A stretch of 64,000 bases of DNA from Paramoeba atlantica. Taxonomy: Eukaryota > Discosea. A program made the position numbers and the translations under genes. The notes below the pieces were generated by a model. The model did not search any database. It was not told where the DNA came from and saw nothing but the letters and a program-made list of their open reading frames with translations. Where the stretch lies: contig CDRNVI010000002.1 of the NCBI GenBank assembly GCA_977017575.1, positions 124,001 to 188,000 on the forward strand, written 5' to 3'. Of the stretch, positions 28,370 to 38,487 are shown piece by piece (positions within the stretch are counted from its first letter, which is position 1; the number at the start of each line of letters is the position of its first letter).

Positions 28370-29644
28370 TTAAAAATATCCGAATGGAAATCCTGAACGG
28401 TATACTTGTCGGGGCGGAAACCATTCGTCCTGATACCCTTCACTCGCGTACGGACTTTGGGGACCTTCTTCTGCTATTCCGTAGGGTAGTGCCGATTGAT
28501 CTGGAGCATAATAGGGTGCCGAAGTGTATTCATCATGGTCATATGATGGCATTCTACGATTTCTAGACCCATCAAACGTCTCTTGAGGGACATAACTACG
28601 AGAATGGTTGTGATGGTGCCCGGAATAAAAATTTGGCCGACCGCGAGACCAATACTGTCGTCTGCGGGATACAGGCGGCGCGTGAGTCTTTACATGTCGA
28701 TCAGATTCCTGCTTAGTTGAATCATTGCGCGCCGCATAGTGAGCACGTTGTGCATGCTGTGGTGCTCCGTGTGCGCCTTGTCGCTGAACAGCTTGTATAT
28801 ATCGTGCTGAGGGATAACCTGAAGGCGCTCCAGTTAATGGGATCTTTTGCGCTCTATCACTTTGTAGATCTTGAAGAACTGAAACAGAATCTGGCTCCTC
28901 ATCGTCCGGGGATGTTGATGCAACAGATGAAGATCGTTTGCTTGAGGTATTCTCTTGCGTGCTCTGATTAGAAGATTCGTCACTTGACAAAATAGTCAAG
29001 CACCCTTCATTATCAACCATATTTAGAAGCTGCTGCAAGAGCTTTTCCGTATTGACTGTCTTCGAAACAGGAATTATGTCACTTTCCATAAAATCTTGGG
29101 CATACTCTCCGAATTCCTTTAACATGGGAAGTACGGTACGCTTCCATAGTTTAATTCTGAGGAATGCGAATGGAATGCGCTGCAATATTTCGCTTATCTC
29201 CTCAGACATGTTGTGCACTGTAGATACGATGTCACCACCGTCAAGCAACGTGTGACGCGCTCGAGCACATGCCTCATACACCGTACTTTCAAGTTGTTTG
29301 TCTGACAGTAGTACGGTTCCATCTTCCATGTTTTCAATAAAGCGATGAATATCTTTGTTCATTTCACGCCTTCGCTCTCGATTAGTGCTCTTGTCGACAT
29401 ATTCACACTGTACAGGCCCAAGTAAAGCTGTTTCAATAAGAGAACGTACCTTGGGAAGCTCCGTCGATATTTTACTTGTTGAAATTCTGTCCAATGCGAT
29501 AGTTAAATGTTCTGCAAAATATTCAAGCACATGAACAGCAAGATCCAACGGTTCGGTGTTCTCACCTACGTTCTCTCGGTTGACAGATGATTTGAAAGCG
29601 AGTGTGTCTTGCAGTAATTTACGAACTGAGATTTCTAGAGACAT
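28370..29644 (-). CDS. unknown protein with helical N-half and Tyr/Gly/Arg/His-rich tail
   Basis: A 424-residue product, ATG at 29644. Residues 1-215 are mainly helical and soluble, without a family I recognise. Residues 216-260 are Ser/Asp-rich. Residues 270-424 are low complexity, rich in Tyr, Arg, Gly, Pro and His (for example RRRQYWSRGRPNFYSGHHHN), as in RNA-binding or condensate-forming tails. There is no transmembrane segment. The size and lack of stops make the gene real. An RNA-associated role is inference from composition only. Confidence 0.75.
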   Translation of the reverse strand: MSLEISVRKLLQDTLAFKSSVNRENVGENTEPLDLAVHVLEYFAEHLTIALDRISTSKISTELPKVRSLIETALLGPVQCEYVDKSTNRERRREMNKDIHRFIENMEDGTVLLSDKQLESTVYEACARARHTLLDGGDIVSTVHNMSEEISEILQRIPFAFLRIKLWKRTVLPMLKEFGEYAQDFMESDIIPVSKTVNTEKLLQQLLNMVDNEGCLTILSSDESSNQSTQENTSSKRSSSVASTSPDDEEPDSVSVLQDLQSDRAQKIPLTGAPSGYPSARYIQAVQRQGAHGAPQHAQRAHYAARNDSTKQESDRHVKTHAPPVSRRRQYWSRGRPNFYSGHHHNHSRSYVPQETFDGSRNRRMPSYDHDEYTSAPYYAPDQSALPYGIAEEGPQSPYASEGYQDEWFPPRQVYRSGFPFGYF

Positions 29645-30007
29645 CGTCCAATAAAAATACTAGAGAAACTATGAACTGAGGCGTAATATGGAAGCTAAAA
29701 TAACGAACACCAAAAAAGAACACAGAAATACAAAAGATATCCGTTAAAAGTGACTGCAATCACTCTGATGACTTTTTCGAGGCGTCTCGTCGCAGACAGG
29801 TACAAATGCATTGTCATAAGATTGAAGTTCAAACTCCTAGGCAAAATTTGCGTTTTAAGCGACTCCAAACTCTATGCAATGAATTTTCAGTTCAAAGCGC
29901 ATTAGAAGAAGTATTCATGTACATCATACAAGGCTGAAACAAGGGTATCATCATGTGAGAAGAAGTAGATAAAGACCCCTCTAGTAGGGCCAAGTATTTA
30001 CGATATA

Positions 30008-31051
30008 CAGGGGCGGGCACGAAAATGTGGGGGGGTCAAAAGTAAGGTTTTTGGATAGTCAAAATTCTGCAGTTAGGTCATTTTTTCACTATTTTCTTCT
30101 TCTTTCCGTCTTTACTTTTGTTCTCAGAAAGGAGAATTTTCGAAAGTACGATACAGAAACGTCGTAGCCGTTGCCAGAGTCCTTGTACACAAAAAATGAA
30201 TGCCTCTCACATGATCCTCTTAGTAAGAAATTCGTCAACGATCCATGAATGGCGGAGATGTTGAAGACAACTTCCTATAATGAGAGCTATGATTGGCTCC
30301 TGTCCAACCCAAGCTACATGTAGATGCCACCGCACTTATTTGAGATAGCCGTCAAGCCCTACCTTGGGGTGCATCATCCAAGGATTTCTGAAGCTCTGAT
30401 GTGTCCTGGAAGCCGAGCTTCAATTGATTCAAACACTGCGTTAACTCACATCCCCGGATGCGCAAGGCACATGTTTCAATGCCGCAGCGAAACGTGGTAC
30501 GGGTGTGCGGGTCTAAGGCTGAAATGTGTGTCTTTCACAACGTTTCTTGAAACTCCTCACCGTTTTCTGGACCGTTGCAGAGTGAGTTTGTTTAAATTTA
30601 AGGAAAGACTCCTCGATAGCGGCTTCTAATTGTTATCGTTTTAGGGTCGAAGAAGATATTTGTCTGTATCGATCAGGTTGCGCTGTGGCAGAGTGCGATC
30701 CCGTGCGCTCGTACTCCGCCATAAAAATGTTTTATTAAAAAGCATGCGGTGACTCTCTTTCACGGGGGGATCTTTCACGGGAGGGGGATGACTAAGTTCT
30801 ATGGTTCCGTACACCGCGGGAAGTCCACGAACGAGCGCGCTTTTGGTACATTTTCTGGTAAAAAATGAAATTTTTGCAGGGGGAAAAAGCGAAATATGGT
30901 ATCAAAAGATATATCAGGCTAAAATTTTGAAGTAAAACATGGCCACTAAAACATACAACTGTGTGAGAGCTATCCAAAGCTGTATTACTTTCCAAAATTG
31001 GATAAGTTTCACGAATTTAAGACCCCTCTCACCTTTAGACCCGCACCCCTG
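30008..31051. mobile_element. TIR element with CAGGGG ends and TA target site
   Basis: A 1044-bp element starting CAGGGGCGGGCACG and ending in the inverse CACCCCTG, with TA on both sides (30006-30007, 31052-31053). The arms are only moderately alike. The right arm contains CCAATTTTGGAAAGTAATA and AGCTCTC, related to the core of the 18165 and 19669 elements, so it is an older member of the same group. A 101-codon plus-strand frame inside (30324-30629) has no recognised homology. It lies between NEDD8 and the 28370 gene and interrupts neither. Confidence 0.7.
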
Positions 31052-31329
31052 TATGTTGACTAAGTTTGTGTATGATCTTAACATGAGGGCAGACATCCCG
31101 TGCAAAAGAGAATCTCGTTCCCTCAGTGCATGGACATGTCTCACATTCGGAAATCTAATCGACTATAACTATCAGCGTTGTAGAAACTTTCTTGTACCTG
31201 AAGGACCCCCCCTAATACTATCTTCTCTGATACTGAGTGCAATGCAATGAGAACAGAAGGATCCACTTCATGATTTCAGACTTTGAGCACGCCTAAAAAA
31301 CGTACCAACGAATGCGCGTAAATTTAGAA

Positions 31330-31581
31330 TTATCCATCCAGTTTAGCTAGAGCTCCTCCACGTAACGCGAGAACGAGGTGTAGTGTGGAGCCTTGTTGTA
31401 TACCAAGAGAATCTAAAGTCTTATCATTCTGCATTTGCCTTCCATTGTAAATTAGTCGCTGTTGCTCGACAGGAATACCTTCAATTTCCTGTAATTTTTC
31501 TTTTATATACACGACTTGATAGTCTGCTTGAACATTCATATCGACTTCACGGCCTGAAAGAGTCTTCACTTTAATTAACAT
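31330..31581 (-). CDS. NEDD8: NEDD8/RUB1 ubiquitin-like modifier precursor
   Basis: An 83-residue product, ATG at 31581. It opens [14 protein letters not shown] and has [20 protein letters not shown], then ends the mature part [10 protein letters not shown] with G75-G76. NEDD8 is distinguished from ubiquitin by Ala at position 72 (LALRGG instead of LRLRGG), which is present here and sets recognition by the NEDD8 E1. Seven residues (ALAKLDG) follow the di-Gly and must be removed before conjugation to cullins. Single copy, no fused ribosomal protein. Confidence 0.95.
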   Translation of the reverse strand: MLIKVKTLSGREVDMNVQADYQVVYIKEKLQEIEGIPVEQQRLIYNGRQMQNDKTLDSLGIQQGSTLHLVLALRGGALAKLDG

Positions 31582-31697
31582 TTTTCCAGTATAATAAAGA
31601 AGAGTTAGATAAAATTGGGGCTAGGAACATATTTTTTCTCTTGGCCGTGCATTCTTTATTGCTTTACACCTTCATATCTTATACATGTACCTGTAAA

Positions 31698-31765
31698 CTG
31701 TGTTCCGGGTTATTGTGCCTATAGCTACTTATTGTGCCCGGGGGGCACAATAACCCGGAACACGG
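31698..31765. repeat. 68-bp hairpin related to the ends of the 24.8-kb element
   Basis: Arms TGTTCCGGGTTATTGTGCC (31701-31719) and its exact complement (31744-31762), extended to 22 bp each with one mismatch or fewer. Both arms and loop match the left end of the 24767 element (GTTCCGGGTTA, TAGCT, TATTGT, CCGGGGG). It is best read as a minimal non-autonomous copy or an end-to-end relic of that family. It lies upstream of NEDD8 and could also fold in RNA. Confidence 0.75.
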
Positions 31766-31972
31766 CTAATATCTAATTCTTATGTCTTGTATAAACATTT
31801 ACTAGAAGTAATCTAAGAACTAAAGAAGACGAGCGACAGACAATTACAAATGTGTAGTAAAACTGTTTCTAACGGATGCTCTACTAAAAATAATTCTTAT
31901 CGAAACACACCAATAAATTACATTACACTGTAAGCGGAGCTGTTAAGCTTCACCGTTGGAATGCGTTCCTGG

Positions 31973-33094
31973 TCACGCTACTCCAAAGTAGCCCCCCACG
32001 ACTGACATAAATGTGGTTCTTACTGGAGTAGGCTCTATTGGCGGTAAAGTCTCTTGGTTTGTTGTAATCGGCGAGCTGGGTTCTGGTTTGGAATTAGACT
32101 GGGAACTACCTTCTGTGACATCTTTCTTCCCCTCCTCTGCCTGACTCTCTAGGTTACTTTCGCCGACGGACGCATCAATCGGGATTCTGGGACTCGGAGA
32201 GGGCGACGGAGCAAGCTCATCCATCGTTTTTTCAGAAGGCATAATGTTTTCTACTTCTGGAGACTTCCCACTGTATTCCTCCGAAGGAAACGCCTCCCCG
32301 GATTGTACCCGTCTGCTTCCGGCTGCTGAGATCTCCATACTTTGGGAACGCTGAAATAGCACCGGTGATAGTGTCCCCTCCGTCAAACGGGTCAGACGAC
32401 CAGGTTCCTCATCTACATTCCTACTTTCATCTTCGGAAATCTCACTTTTGCAAAACGTCCTTGCTCCTATGTTCGCAGTGCTATCAGATTTGGAGTTCTG
32501 TTGTAGCGATTTTTTATAAAATAGTGAAGTGAACTGGGCAGTCAGTCGGCTTATGTGATGTGCCACAGATATGCGAGGAACAGTTGGTGTGAAAGAGAGT
32601 TCGAGTTCCTCGCTTTCACCACTCGAAGAGCTGACTTCAACGACATCTATCATTTCATTTTCATCGCGTGCTGCACCGAGAGCTTCGCTGTTTAAACTTT
32701 TAGTAAGATCAGCAGCATCAGTCGAAATATTGCTTCGTATGACTGGTGTGGCCGAAAACTTTCCCGGAGTCGAAAACTTCTGCAAAGTATCCGAGCTTTG
32801 TGCATAAGCCTGTTTGATCCATTTTTCATAAAGATATGTAGATCCGTGACGCATCCATAGCCAAAGACAAAAAGCAGTTTTTACATAGGGATAAAATCCC
32901 AAGAATGGAATCACGGGAGACGCTACGATCTCCCATGATAAAAGAACGGACAGCACAAGCCAATATGTTAACCAAGATCGCTCAACATCTTTCTTTTTGC
33001 TGCATAGCATACGTATCGTAAAGAGAGTGGGTAGAAACACGCTGACTATGAAGCACAGGGGACCTATTCCTATCGTAGCTGCCACGAGCTTCAT
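31973..33094 (-). CDS. REEP/HVA22 (TB2/DP1) family membrane-shaping protein
   Basis: A 373-residue product, ATG at 33094. Residues 12-95 follow the TB2/DP1/HVA22 domain: hydrophobic hairpin segments at about 7-28, 42-62 and 70-82, with ERSWLTYWLVLSVLLSWEI and PFLGFYPYVKTAFCLWLW, matching the QWLTYWVVY...PFYYLIKCGFLLW pattern of REEP proteins. The 270-residue C-terminal part is Ser/Glu/Pro-rich and disordered, much longer than in most REEPs. Family members insert as wedges in the ER membrane, curving tubules and linking to microtubules. Confidence 0.85.
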   Translation of the reverse strand: MKLVAATIGIGPLCFIVSVFLPTLFTIRMLCSKKKDVERSWLTYWLVLSVLLSWEIVASPVIPFLGFYPYVKTAFCLWLWMRHGSTYLYEKWIKQAYAQSSDTLQKFSTPGKFSATPVIRSNISTDAADLTKSLNSEALGAARDENEMIDVVEVSSSSGESEELELSFTPTVPRISVAHHISRLTAQFTSLFYKKSLQQNSKSDSTANIGARTFCKSEISEDESRNVDEEPGRLTRLTEGTLSPVLFQRSQSMEISAAGSRRVQSGEAFPSEEYSGKSPEVENIMPSEKTMDELAPSPSPSPRIPIDASVGESNLESQAEEGKKDVTEGSSQSNSKPEPSSPITTNQETLPPIEPTPVRTTFMSVVGGYFGVA

Positions 33095-33322
33095 AGTTCT
33101 TTATGTTGGAAAGATATATTAAAAAGTATGTAAGATGAAATACTATTGGAGAAACACGGCAAAGTACAACACAAAATCAAAATGATGTGGTTTGTATGAC
33201 GTACTGTATGTGCATGGGATACCTCATACACAATGTATCATCAAGGTTGCGCTGTTTGTAATTCATTCAATGATGAAGTGCATAAATTTGGTACGCAACA
33301 TCTCTCCTGTATTCTCAGGTCA

Positions 33323-34717
33323 TTATCTATTTGCGCTACGCATTTCCCTGGCACGGGATATGCGAGCTGGGTGTGGGCTTCCGGATCTTCGACGAGGCTT
33401 TGCTTCGGCCTCCGATGCGACTTGACGAAACGAAGAGGATAGAACGTATCTCCTCGGATCTCTCTGAAATCGATCGTTAATCTGTGAGGAATGTTCACGG
33501 TCTACCGTGGACGAAGGAAGGGCATTATCTGTGAGAGTCCCCAACTGAGAATATGATGTCGGGTCAATAGGTACATGTAATTTACTGCATTTTGAGATTG
33601 AGCTATTGCGGTGTGCAGGTCTATAGCCAAGAGCGCTCAAACACTTCGATGAATTACGTTCCATTCTTTCTGGTTGTGGCGCATGCAGTGGATGTGCTTC
33701 GAAGGGTACCAAATTTGTATCCCTGGCGTACTCAATGTAAATTCTTGTAGAATCTTTCACCGCATGCGTGTACTGATCAGATGCGGTTGCTAGCTTGACT
33801 TTTGGGGAATTCTGCTTTTCGAAATCAGATTTCGAATCATCTATAGATTTCGAAGTGGGTGGCTTTCTCGGCAAATCATGTTTAATATCGAGCATCTGAT
33901 CGAAAGATGCTTTGCGCACAAGAGTGGATTGCCGTGATCCAGATTTCTGAGCTTCTTGTACCGTAGAACCTCTTGGGGATTCGGACAAGCTTCGCATCTG
34001 AGCGTAACTCGTAGAACGAAAACTCAGTCGTCGTGGATTGACATACAGAGGATTTTGACTAGGTCGAGAATTTACTTTCCTAGAAGAATTTTCTACGGAC
34101 AACTCCCGAATTTTGGTAAATACTGATTCAAGGTCGTTCACACATTGTTTTGAGCCGACAGAAAGATGAAAAGAATTTTTCGTATTCGCATTGCAGTACG
34201 TATTGCGTATCGTGACATTCTCCTCTAAAGAGCTCACCTTTTCTGGCGTTGCACTCAGATTTCCGATAAGAGCCATTTCAAGTCCTTGCAACTGGACCAG
34301 TAACTCGTTATTCAAATCCATCTCTGGATGCAAGCCTTGCACGAGATCAAGCGCTTCCGCGAGTGTCCAATGAAATTTCCACATTGCATAAGCAACTGCT
34401 AGTGCCCCCGCACGTCCTGTTCCGTGCAACGAATGAAGAAGTACACAATTCCCTTCGTCGAGACCTTCATCTATAAAACGGAAGATGGATGTACCTGGCT
34501 GCAGCCCAACGAAAGCTTTGTTCCTTCTCCACTTCAGAGAGAGAAATTTGATATGCAGCGCCTCGAAGAGATTCGGCGCCTCTAGTGCGCAGCAGTTTAC
34601 GATATATCGAATCTTGTTTAGTGTCAAAAACTCGTCATCTTGCGCCGCTGTTCCGTTGCCCACGAATAGACCATCTGTAATTCGGACTGCCGTAAGAGGA
34701 GAAAGTTCAGAATCCAT
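33323..34717 (-). CDS. dual-specificity phosphatase-like protein with Ser in place of the catalytic Cys (STYX-like)
   Basis: A 464-residue product, ATG at 34717. Residues 8-155 form a DSP domain: ITDGLFVGNGTAAQDDEFL, IRYIVNC, then the P-loop region VLLHSLHGTGRAGALAVAY. The usual HCxxGxxR is HSLHGTGR here (H95 to R102), so the nucleophilic Cys is Ser96 while the phosphate-binding Arg102 and loop glycines remain. This is the state of STYX-type pseudophosphatases that bind phosphoproteins without hydrolysis. The loop that normally carries the general-acid Asp reads LKWRRN, with no Asp. Residues 160-464 are Ser/Arg-rich and disordered. Confidence 0.87.
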   Translation of the reverse strand: MDSELSPLTAVRITDGLFVGNGTAAQDDEFLTLNKIRYIVNCCALEAPNLFEALHIKFLSLKWRRNKAFVGLQPGTSIFRFIDEGLDEGNCVLLHSLHGTGRAGALAVAYAMWKFHWTLAEALDLVQGLHPEMDLNNELLVQLQGLEMALIGNLSATPEKVSSLEENVTIRNTYCNANTKNSFHLSVGSKQCVNDLESVFTKIRELSVENSSRKVNSRPSQNPLYVNPRRLSFRSTSYAQMRSLSESPRGSTVQEAQKSGSRQSTLVRKASFDQMLDIKHDLPRKPPTSKSIDDSKSDFEKQNSPKVKLATASDQYTHAVKDSTRIYIEYARDTNLVPFEAHPLHAPQPERMERNSSKCLSALGYRPAHRNSSISKCSKLHVPIDPTSYSQLGTLTDNALPSSTVDREHSSQINDRFQRDPRRYVLSSSFRQVASEAEAKPRRRSGSPHPARISRAREMRSANR

Positions 34718-35275
34718 TGCTTCAGCGCCGAACAGAAGAAAAGAGAATAAGCATCAAAATAAAAGAATAAGTGTAAAATTAGCAGTCTAAACAGGCTCAA
34801 GAATTAAAGAGTCTCAACGAGCATAATGAAAAAAGAATTTACATGAAAAGGTGCGATGTGTTTCAATCTTATTGCAAAAAGATCAAATGGGAAACTAGGT
34901 TCTCAACAGGAGGCATCTCATGGGAACTTTTTAAAAAAACACATTATCTATAGATACAGAAACGGAGTGTTATCCATCTAACTTGACTCAATTATACACA
35001 TCCTTAGGATCAAAAGGGCGAATTAGGGCGAATCAAAATACTGTAGAATACTTGATTTCTAACTATTTTTAGACAGGATAATTCGGTTCAAAACATACGT
35101 TAGGCGATGTATATTCCTCTGACCAAAAGGCCACATTTCCGGCTGTTAGATTTAAATTAGATTCATGACAATAATTCTTTCGAACTACACGATTTTTAAT
35201 GTACTGCACGGGAAGTTTCATTTCGCTATAAATAGAGATTTTGGCAAAGATGCTTCACAGCGAATTACCGCTCTT
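34718..35275. other. intergenic spacer
   Basis: AT-rich, about 560 bp, between the Myb-like gene and the pseudophosphatase gene. Nothing recognised. Confidence 0.45.
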
Positions 35276-36763
35276 TCAAATCACAATTTCTGTCAATTGT
35301 GCGGACAAATCACACCCTGTGGTCCTGTCTTCCCACCCACCACCTTCACTTCCTACCGTACCAAGCCTCCTCGACGGACGCATGGAGAGCCAATTTCTCA
35401 CCCTCCCCAAACCCTCCCGCACCCACGTTCGCATCTCTAACGTGTAGTAGTTATGCCAGTTCACCACCTGCGCCGCCACAACCACCACCGGCAGCACCAC
35501 AACCATCGACCGCGGACTCTCCAAAGCACTACCCCAGGACCCCACCCCACCCCCAAGTGCGGACCCGAGATTACTCCAAGAGCTTCTAAACGCCGCACTT
35601 AACGGCGCAGCACCCTGCCCCACCCCCGGACTCTCCCACCCAAACACACTCCCGGGGCTCTCCCCCGTACCCGCACCACCCTGACCCCTCCCACCCCCAC
35701 TACCCGAATACGACACCAACGGCGTACTCACCCCTGCTCCCACCCGTTGTTGTGCTCGCATCATCGTAGCGTTACTCCCTCCAATGGTAGTACCACTCCC
35801 ACTCCCCTCGGCCAGCACATCCCGCCATAGGGAGACACACACCCCTTGCAGTACCCTCACCCCCTCCCCCTCCCCGTCACTCCCTTCCCCCTCCCCCTCA
35901 TGGGCCACATGGGTAGGTGGGTTCCCTTTCACGATTACTCCTTTTTCCCTCTTACTGTTGTAAGAGCCGTCGTAAGGGGTAACCCGTGAGGGGGAGAGGG
36001 GGGCGTGGGTGGAGGTCGGGGTGGTACGGGGGAGACTCATGGCTTGGGTTTGGCCCTCACGGCTGTGGCAGGGGCTAAGGCTACTGTAAGGACTACTGCC
36101 GTTGCCATGGCTACCCGCAGCACAACGACTACCCGTAGTACAGGTACTCCCCGTAGTGCGACGACGGCTCGTAGTACCGGTACTACGGGGCGTAGCGTTA
36201 CTCTGGGACTCGGAGCCTGGGATACGGTTGTGTTCGTTTCCGATAAGAGAGGGAGAGATGGTTGAGGGGAGTGACGGGTTGAGGACTGGGGTATCAAGGG
36301 CGTCATGAGAGGCGGCAAAGAGTTGTCCAAGACGTTGTCGGGCGAGAACCGCGTGGTGAGCGGCAACCACCCGGGTTCCGGTTTGGTGGAGTTGCAGGAG
36401 ACGGGTGTGGAGGGAGCGTTCGTCGTCGCAGTCGATCAGGAGACCGGAGAGACGACCCCAGCGGGTGCGAAGCTGACTGGGGGCGCGGTGGTGGGCAAAG
36501 TAGTTTTCGGAGATTTTGCCCCAGGAGTGACCGTGGAGTGCGATGGCGCGGAGCAGGGTCCAGTCCTCGTCGAAGGTGAAGGCGGTGTAGCGCGCGCTGA
36601 GACTGACACGGTGGTGGGCGAGGGTTTGGTAGTGGGATTGAATTTGTTTGGTGGAGCGGTCGCCAAAGTGTTGGCTGATTTCTTGGAGTGATTTACCTTC
36701 GTGCGTGAGGGTGAGGAGTGTGGAACTATCTTCTGCACTCCAGTGAAGCTTTCGTATCTTCAT
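35276..36763 (-). CDS. Myb/SANT-domain DNA-binding protein
   Basis: A 495-residue product, ATG at 36763. Two Myb-type repeats are visible: residues 5-48 (HWSAEDSSTLLTLTHEGKSL ending QIQSHYQTL) and 62-108 (FTFDEDWTLLRAIALHGHSW ending LRTRWGRL), each with the regularly spaced aromatic residues. Myb/SANT pairs bind DNA or histone tails. Residues 175-420 are low complexity, Ser/Thr/Gly/Arg-rich, encoded by GC-rich and internally repetitive DNA (35800-36200). A hydrophobic stretch SMVVVLPVVVVAAQVV near residue 430 is unusual for a nuclear factor and might be a membrane segment. Confidence 0.8.
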   Translation of the reverse strand: MKIRKLHWSAEDSSTLLTLTHEGKSLQEISQHFGDRSTKQIQSHYQTLAHHRVSLSARYTAFTFDEDWTLLRAIALHGHSWGKISENYFAHHRAPSQLRTRWGRLSGLLIDCDDERSLHTRLLQLHQTGTRVVAAHHAVLARQRLGQLFAASHDALDTPVLNPSLPSTISPSLIGNEHNRIPGSESQSNATPRSTGTTSRRRTTGSTCTTGSRCAAGSHGNGSSPYSSLSPCHSREGQTQAMSLPRTTPTSTHAPLSPSRVTPYDGSYNSKREKGVIVKGNPPTHVAHEGEGEGSDGEGEGVRVLQGVCVSLWRDVLAEGSGSGTTIGGSNATMMRAQQRVGAGVSTPLVSYSGSGGGRGQGGAGTGESPGSVFGWESPGVGQGAAPLSAAFRSSWSNLGSALGGGVGSWGSALESPRSMVVVLPVVVVAAQVVNWHNYYTLEMRTWVREGLGRVRNWLSMRPSRRLGTVGSEGGGWEDRTTGCDLSAQLTEIVI

Positions 36764-36952
36764 TTCATGGATTTAGGCAAACAAGAAATTCTCAAATAAA
36801 AATAGGTGTTGCGTAAATTATGAGGATTTCTAATGTCAATAACCTAAACAGATGATTTATGCAAATAAATTTTGAAACACAGTACATAAATTTATAAGAG
36901 CGATACTCAGGTTTCTGATAAACGAAAGCAACAAGTGAATGCACATCGATCA

Positions 36953-38146
36953 CTACATCTCATCTAAAAAATCTTTGATTTTTCGACCTACTACTTCGTG
37001 TTGTTTTACAGCAAACTTTTTCATCTTTGAAAACGTTTCTCCAAGCTGCCACGCAACGTCCGAAAGGTATTCTGCCTCACTGCTTCGAGCTGTACTACGA
37101 GAACTGCCCATGCCGCTGTAGTCTGGTCCTGTGGCTGTCCTGCGCTCTATTCTATTCCTGGGAACCCCAAGCGTGTCCTGTGGTAGTGGGGCGGATCCCA
37201 TTCCGCCGTATCGATTCTTCTTTGGAGCAATCTCTGGTTGTGGTTGCGCGTTTCTCTGAGGAACACTTTCTATGGTATGACCCAGGAAACCAGAGGAGCT
37301 GGAATCCTTTGGCTTCGGCTGACTTGAGTCGTATGTCTCATGGGTCGCAACACCGGATGTGTGTGCGGTAGTTGGTGAGTGGGATGACAAAGGCGAGACC
37401 ACTAGAGGTGGTTGTGCAAGGTGCTGCATCCTCTCTTTTTGTTTTTGAGTACTCTCTTCGGGGGCATAAATTTCTTCCTCGATAGGTGTGTCCAAACTTT
37501 CAACCTTAATAGCTCCCAAACCTTTCTTTTTGCGAAGTACAGGACGGGATATTGGTGCCACAGGTTGTGCAGCAGACAGGGGTGGAGGTTTAGAGGTAGT
37601 GAATGTAGTGGGATTGTGCACAATTTGTGACACGTTAAGCTCTCTAGAGCTCTGATGCATCTCAAGAGCGTCTTCAGAATCCACTAAATAAATTGCTTCA
37701 GATTTTTTTGTTTGTGTGATAACCTCCTCTACCTTGTTGTCCAAATACCGTTTGTAGGACGATGCAGCCGCTGAGGTGTACTTTGCAAGGCCATGAAGCC
37801 TTCCGGATGGATCGAGATGTTGTTGGGCTATTCGATTCCCGCCACATCTCATTCGTTCGACATCGTCAGGCCTCCATTCGTCTAACTCAAGAGAGCGAAC
37901 AAATGATACGTGTACACCGTATCCTCGGTGTTTCGCGGAACACTCCATACACAAATAAATGCCATACGTTATTGAACACCAGGAAGGGTTCGGGGCGCCA
38001 CAATCAAAGCATTGTGTATTCGGTTTCTGACGTCGTAAGGCGCAGAGCTGTTTTTCTGTGTCTAGCTCCGGAATGGAGCGCGTAAACGCATCTGAGACAT
38101 TTGTTTCATCGTGGAAGACCGTTTTTGAGGCCAATCCTGTCATCAT
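36953..38146 (-). CDS. ArfGAP2/3 (Glo3-type) GTPase-activating protein
   Basis: A 397-residue product. The frame continues upstream to a TTG, but the first ATG is at 38146. Residues 32-140 are an ArfGAP zinc domain: C46, C49, C66, C69 in CFDCG and CMECS, followed by KHRGYGVHVSFVRSLELDEW with the arginine finger R74. Further on, RKKKGLGAIKV matches the KKGLGAQKV segment specific to ArfGAP2/3, rather than ArfGAP1. The C-terminus contains YGGMGSA and YSGMGSS and an amphipathic helix. The family acts on Arf1 at the Golgi and couples with the COPI coat. Confidence 0.92.
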   Translation of the reverse strand: MMTGLASKTVFHDETNVSDAFTRSIPELDTEKQLCALRRQKPNTQCFDCGAPNPSWCSITYGIYLCMECSAKHRGYGVHVSFVRSLELDEWRPDDVERMRCGGNRIAQQHLDPSGRLHGLAKYTSAAASSYKRYLDNKVEEVITQTKKSEAIYLVDSEDALEMHQSSRELNVSQIVHNPTTFTTSKPPPLSAAQPVAPISRPVLRKKKGLGAIKVESLDTPIEEEIYAPEESTQKQKERMQHLAQPPLVVSPLSSHSPTTAHTSGVATHETYDSSQPKPKDSSSSGFLGHTIESVPQRNAQPQPEIAPKKNRYGGMGSAPLPQDTLGVPRNRIERRTATGPDYSGMGSSRSTARSSEAEYLSDVAWQLGETFSKMKKFAVKQHEVVGRKIKDFLDEM

Positions 38147-38487
38147 GAAGTAAAGAAGCAAGGTTCTTTCGGTATAAAGCGAAATAAAAAGTAACAAGAG
38201 TGAAAGAAAACGACAGAAAATTATATTCTCCGTTCGAATATTTCTCAGATAAAAACGGAGCGGGTACCACGTACTACACCTGCAATGTTCCAGTAATCAA
38301 AAACCCTACTTTTAGAAAAGAACTGAACAAATGTTGAACATCATAAAAAATGAATAGTTTTCTAAACATCCTCATTTTCCTCTTTAGAAAGTATTAATAA
38401 ATCCGAATCTTGTAAGATAAAAAAAAGACAGCACAACAGCAAGTCAAAAAATTATGGGACGTCGACGTGTGAGAAGAATAAGCTTCT
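38147..38487. other. intergenic spacer
   Basis: AT-rich spacer. The base composition just upstream of the ArfGAP start is pyrimidine-rich on the coding strand. Nothing else seen. Confidence 0.4.
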
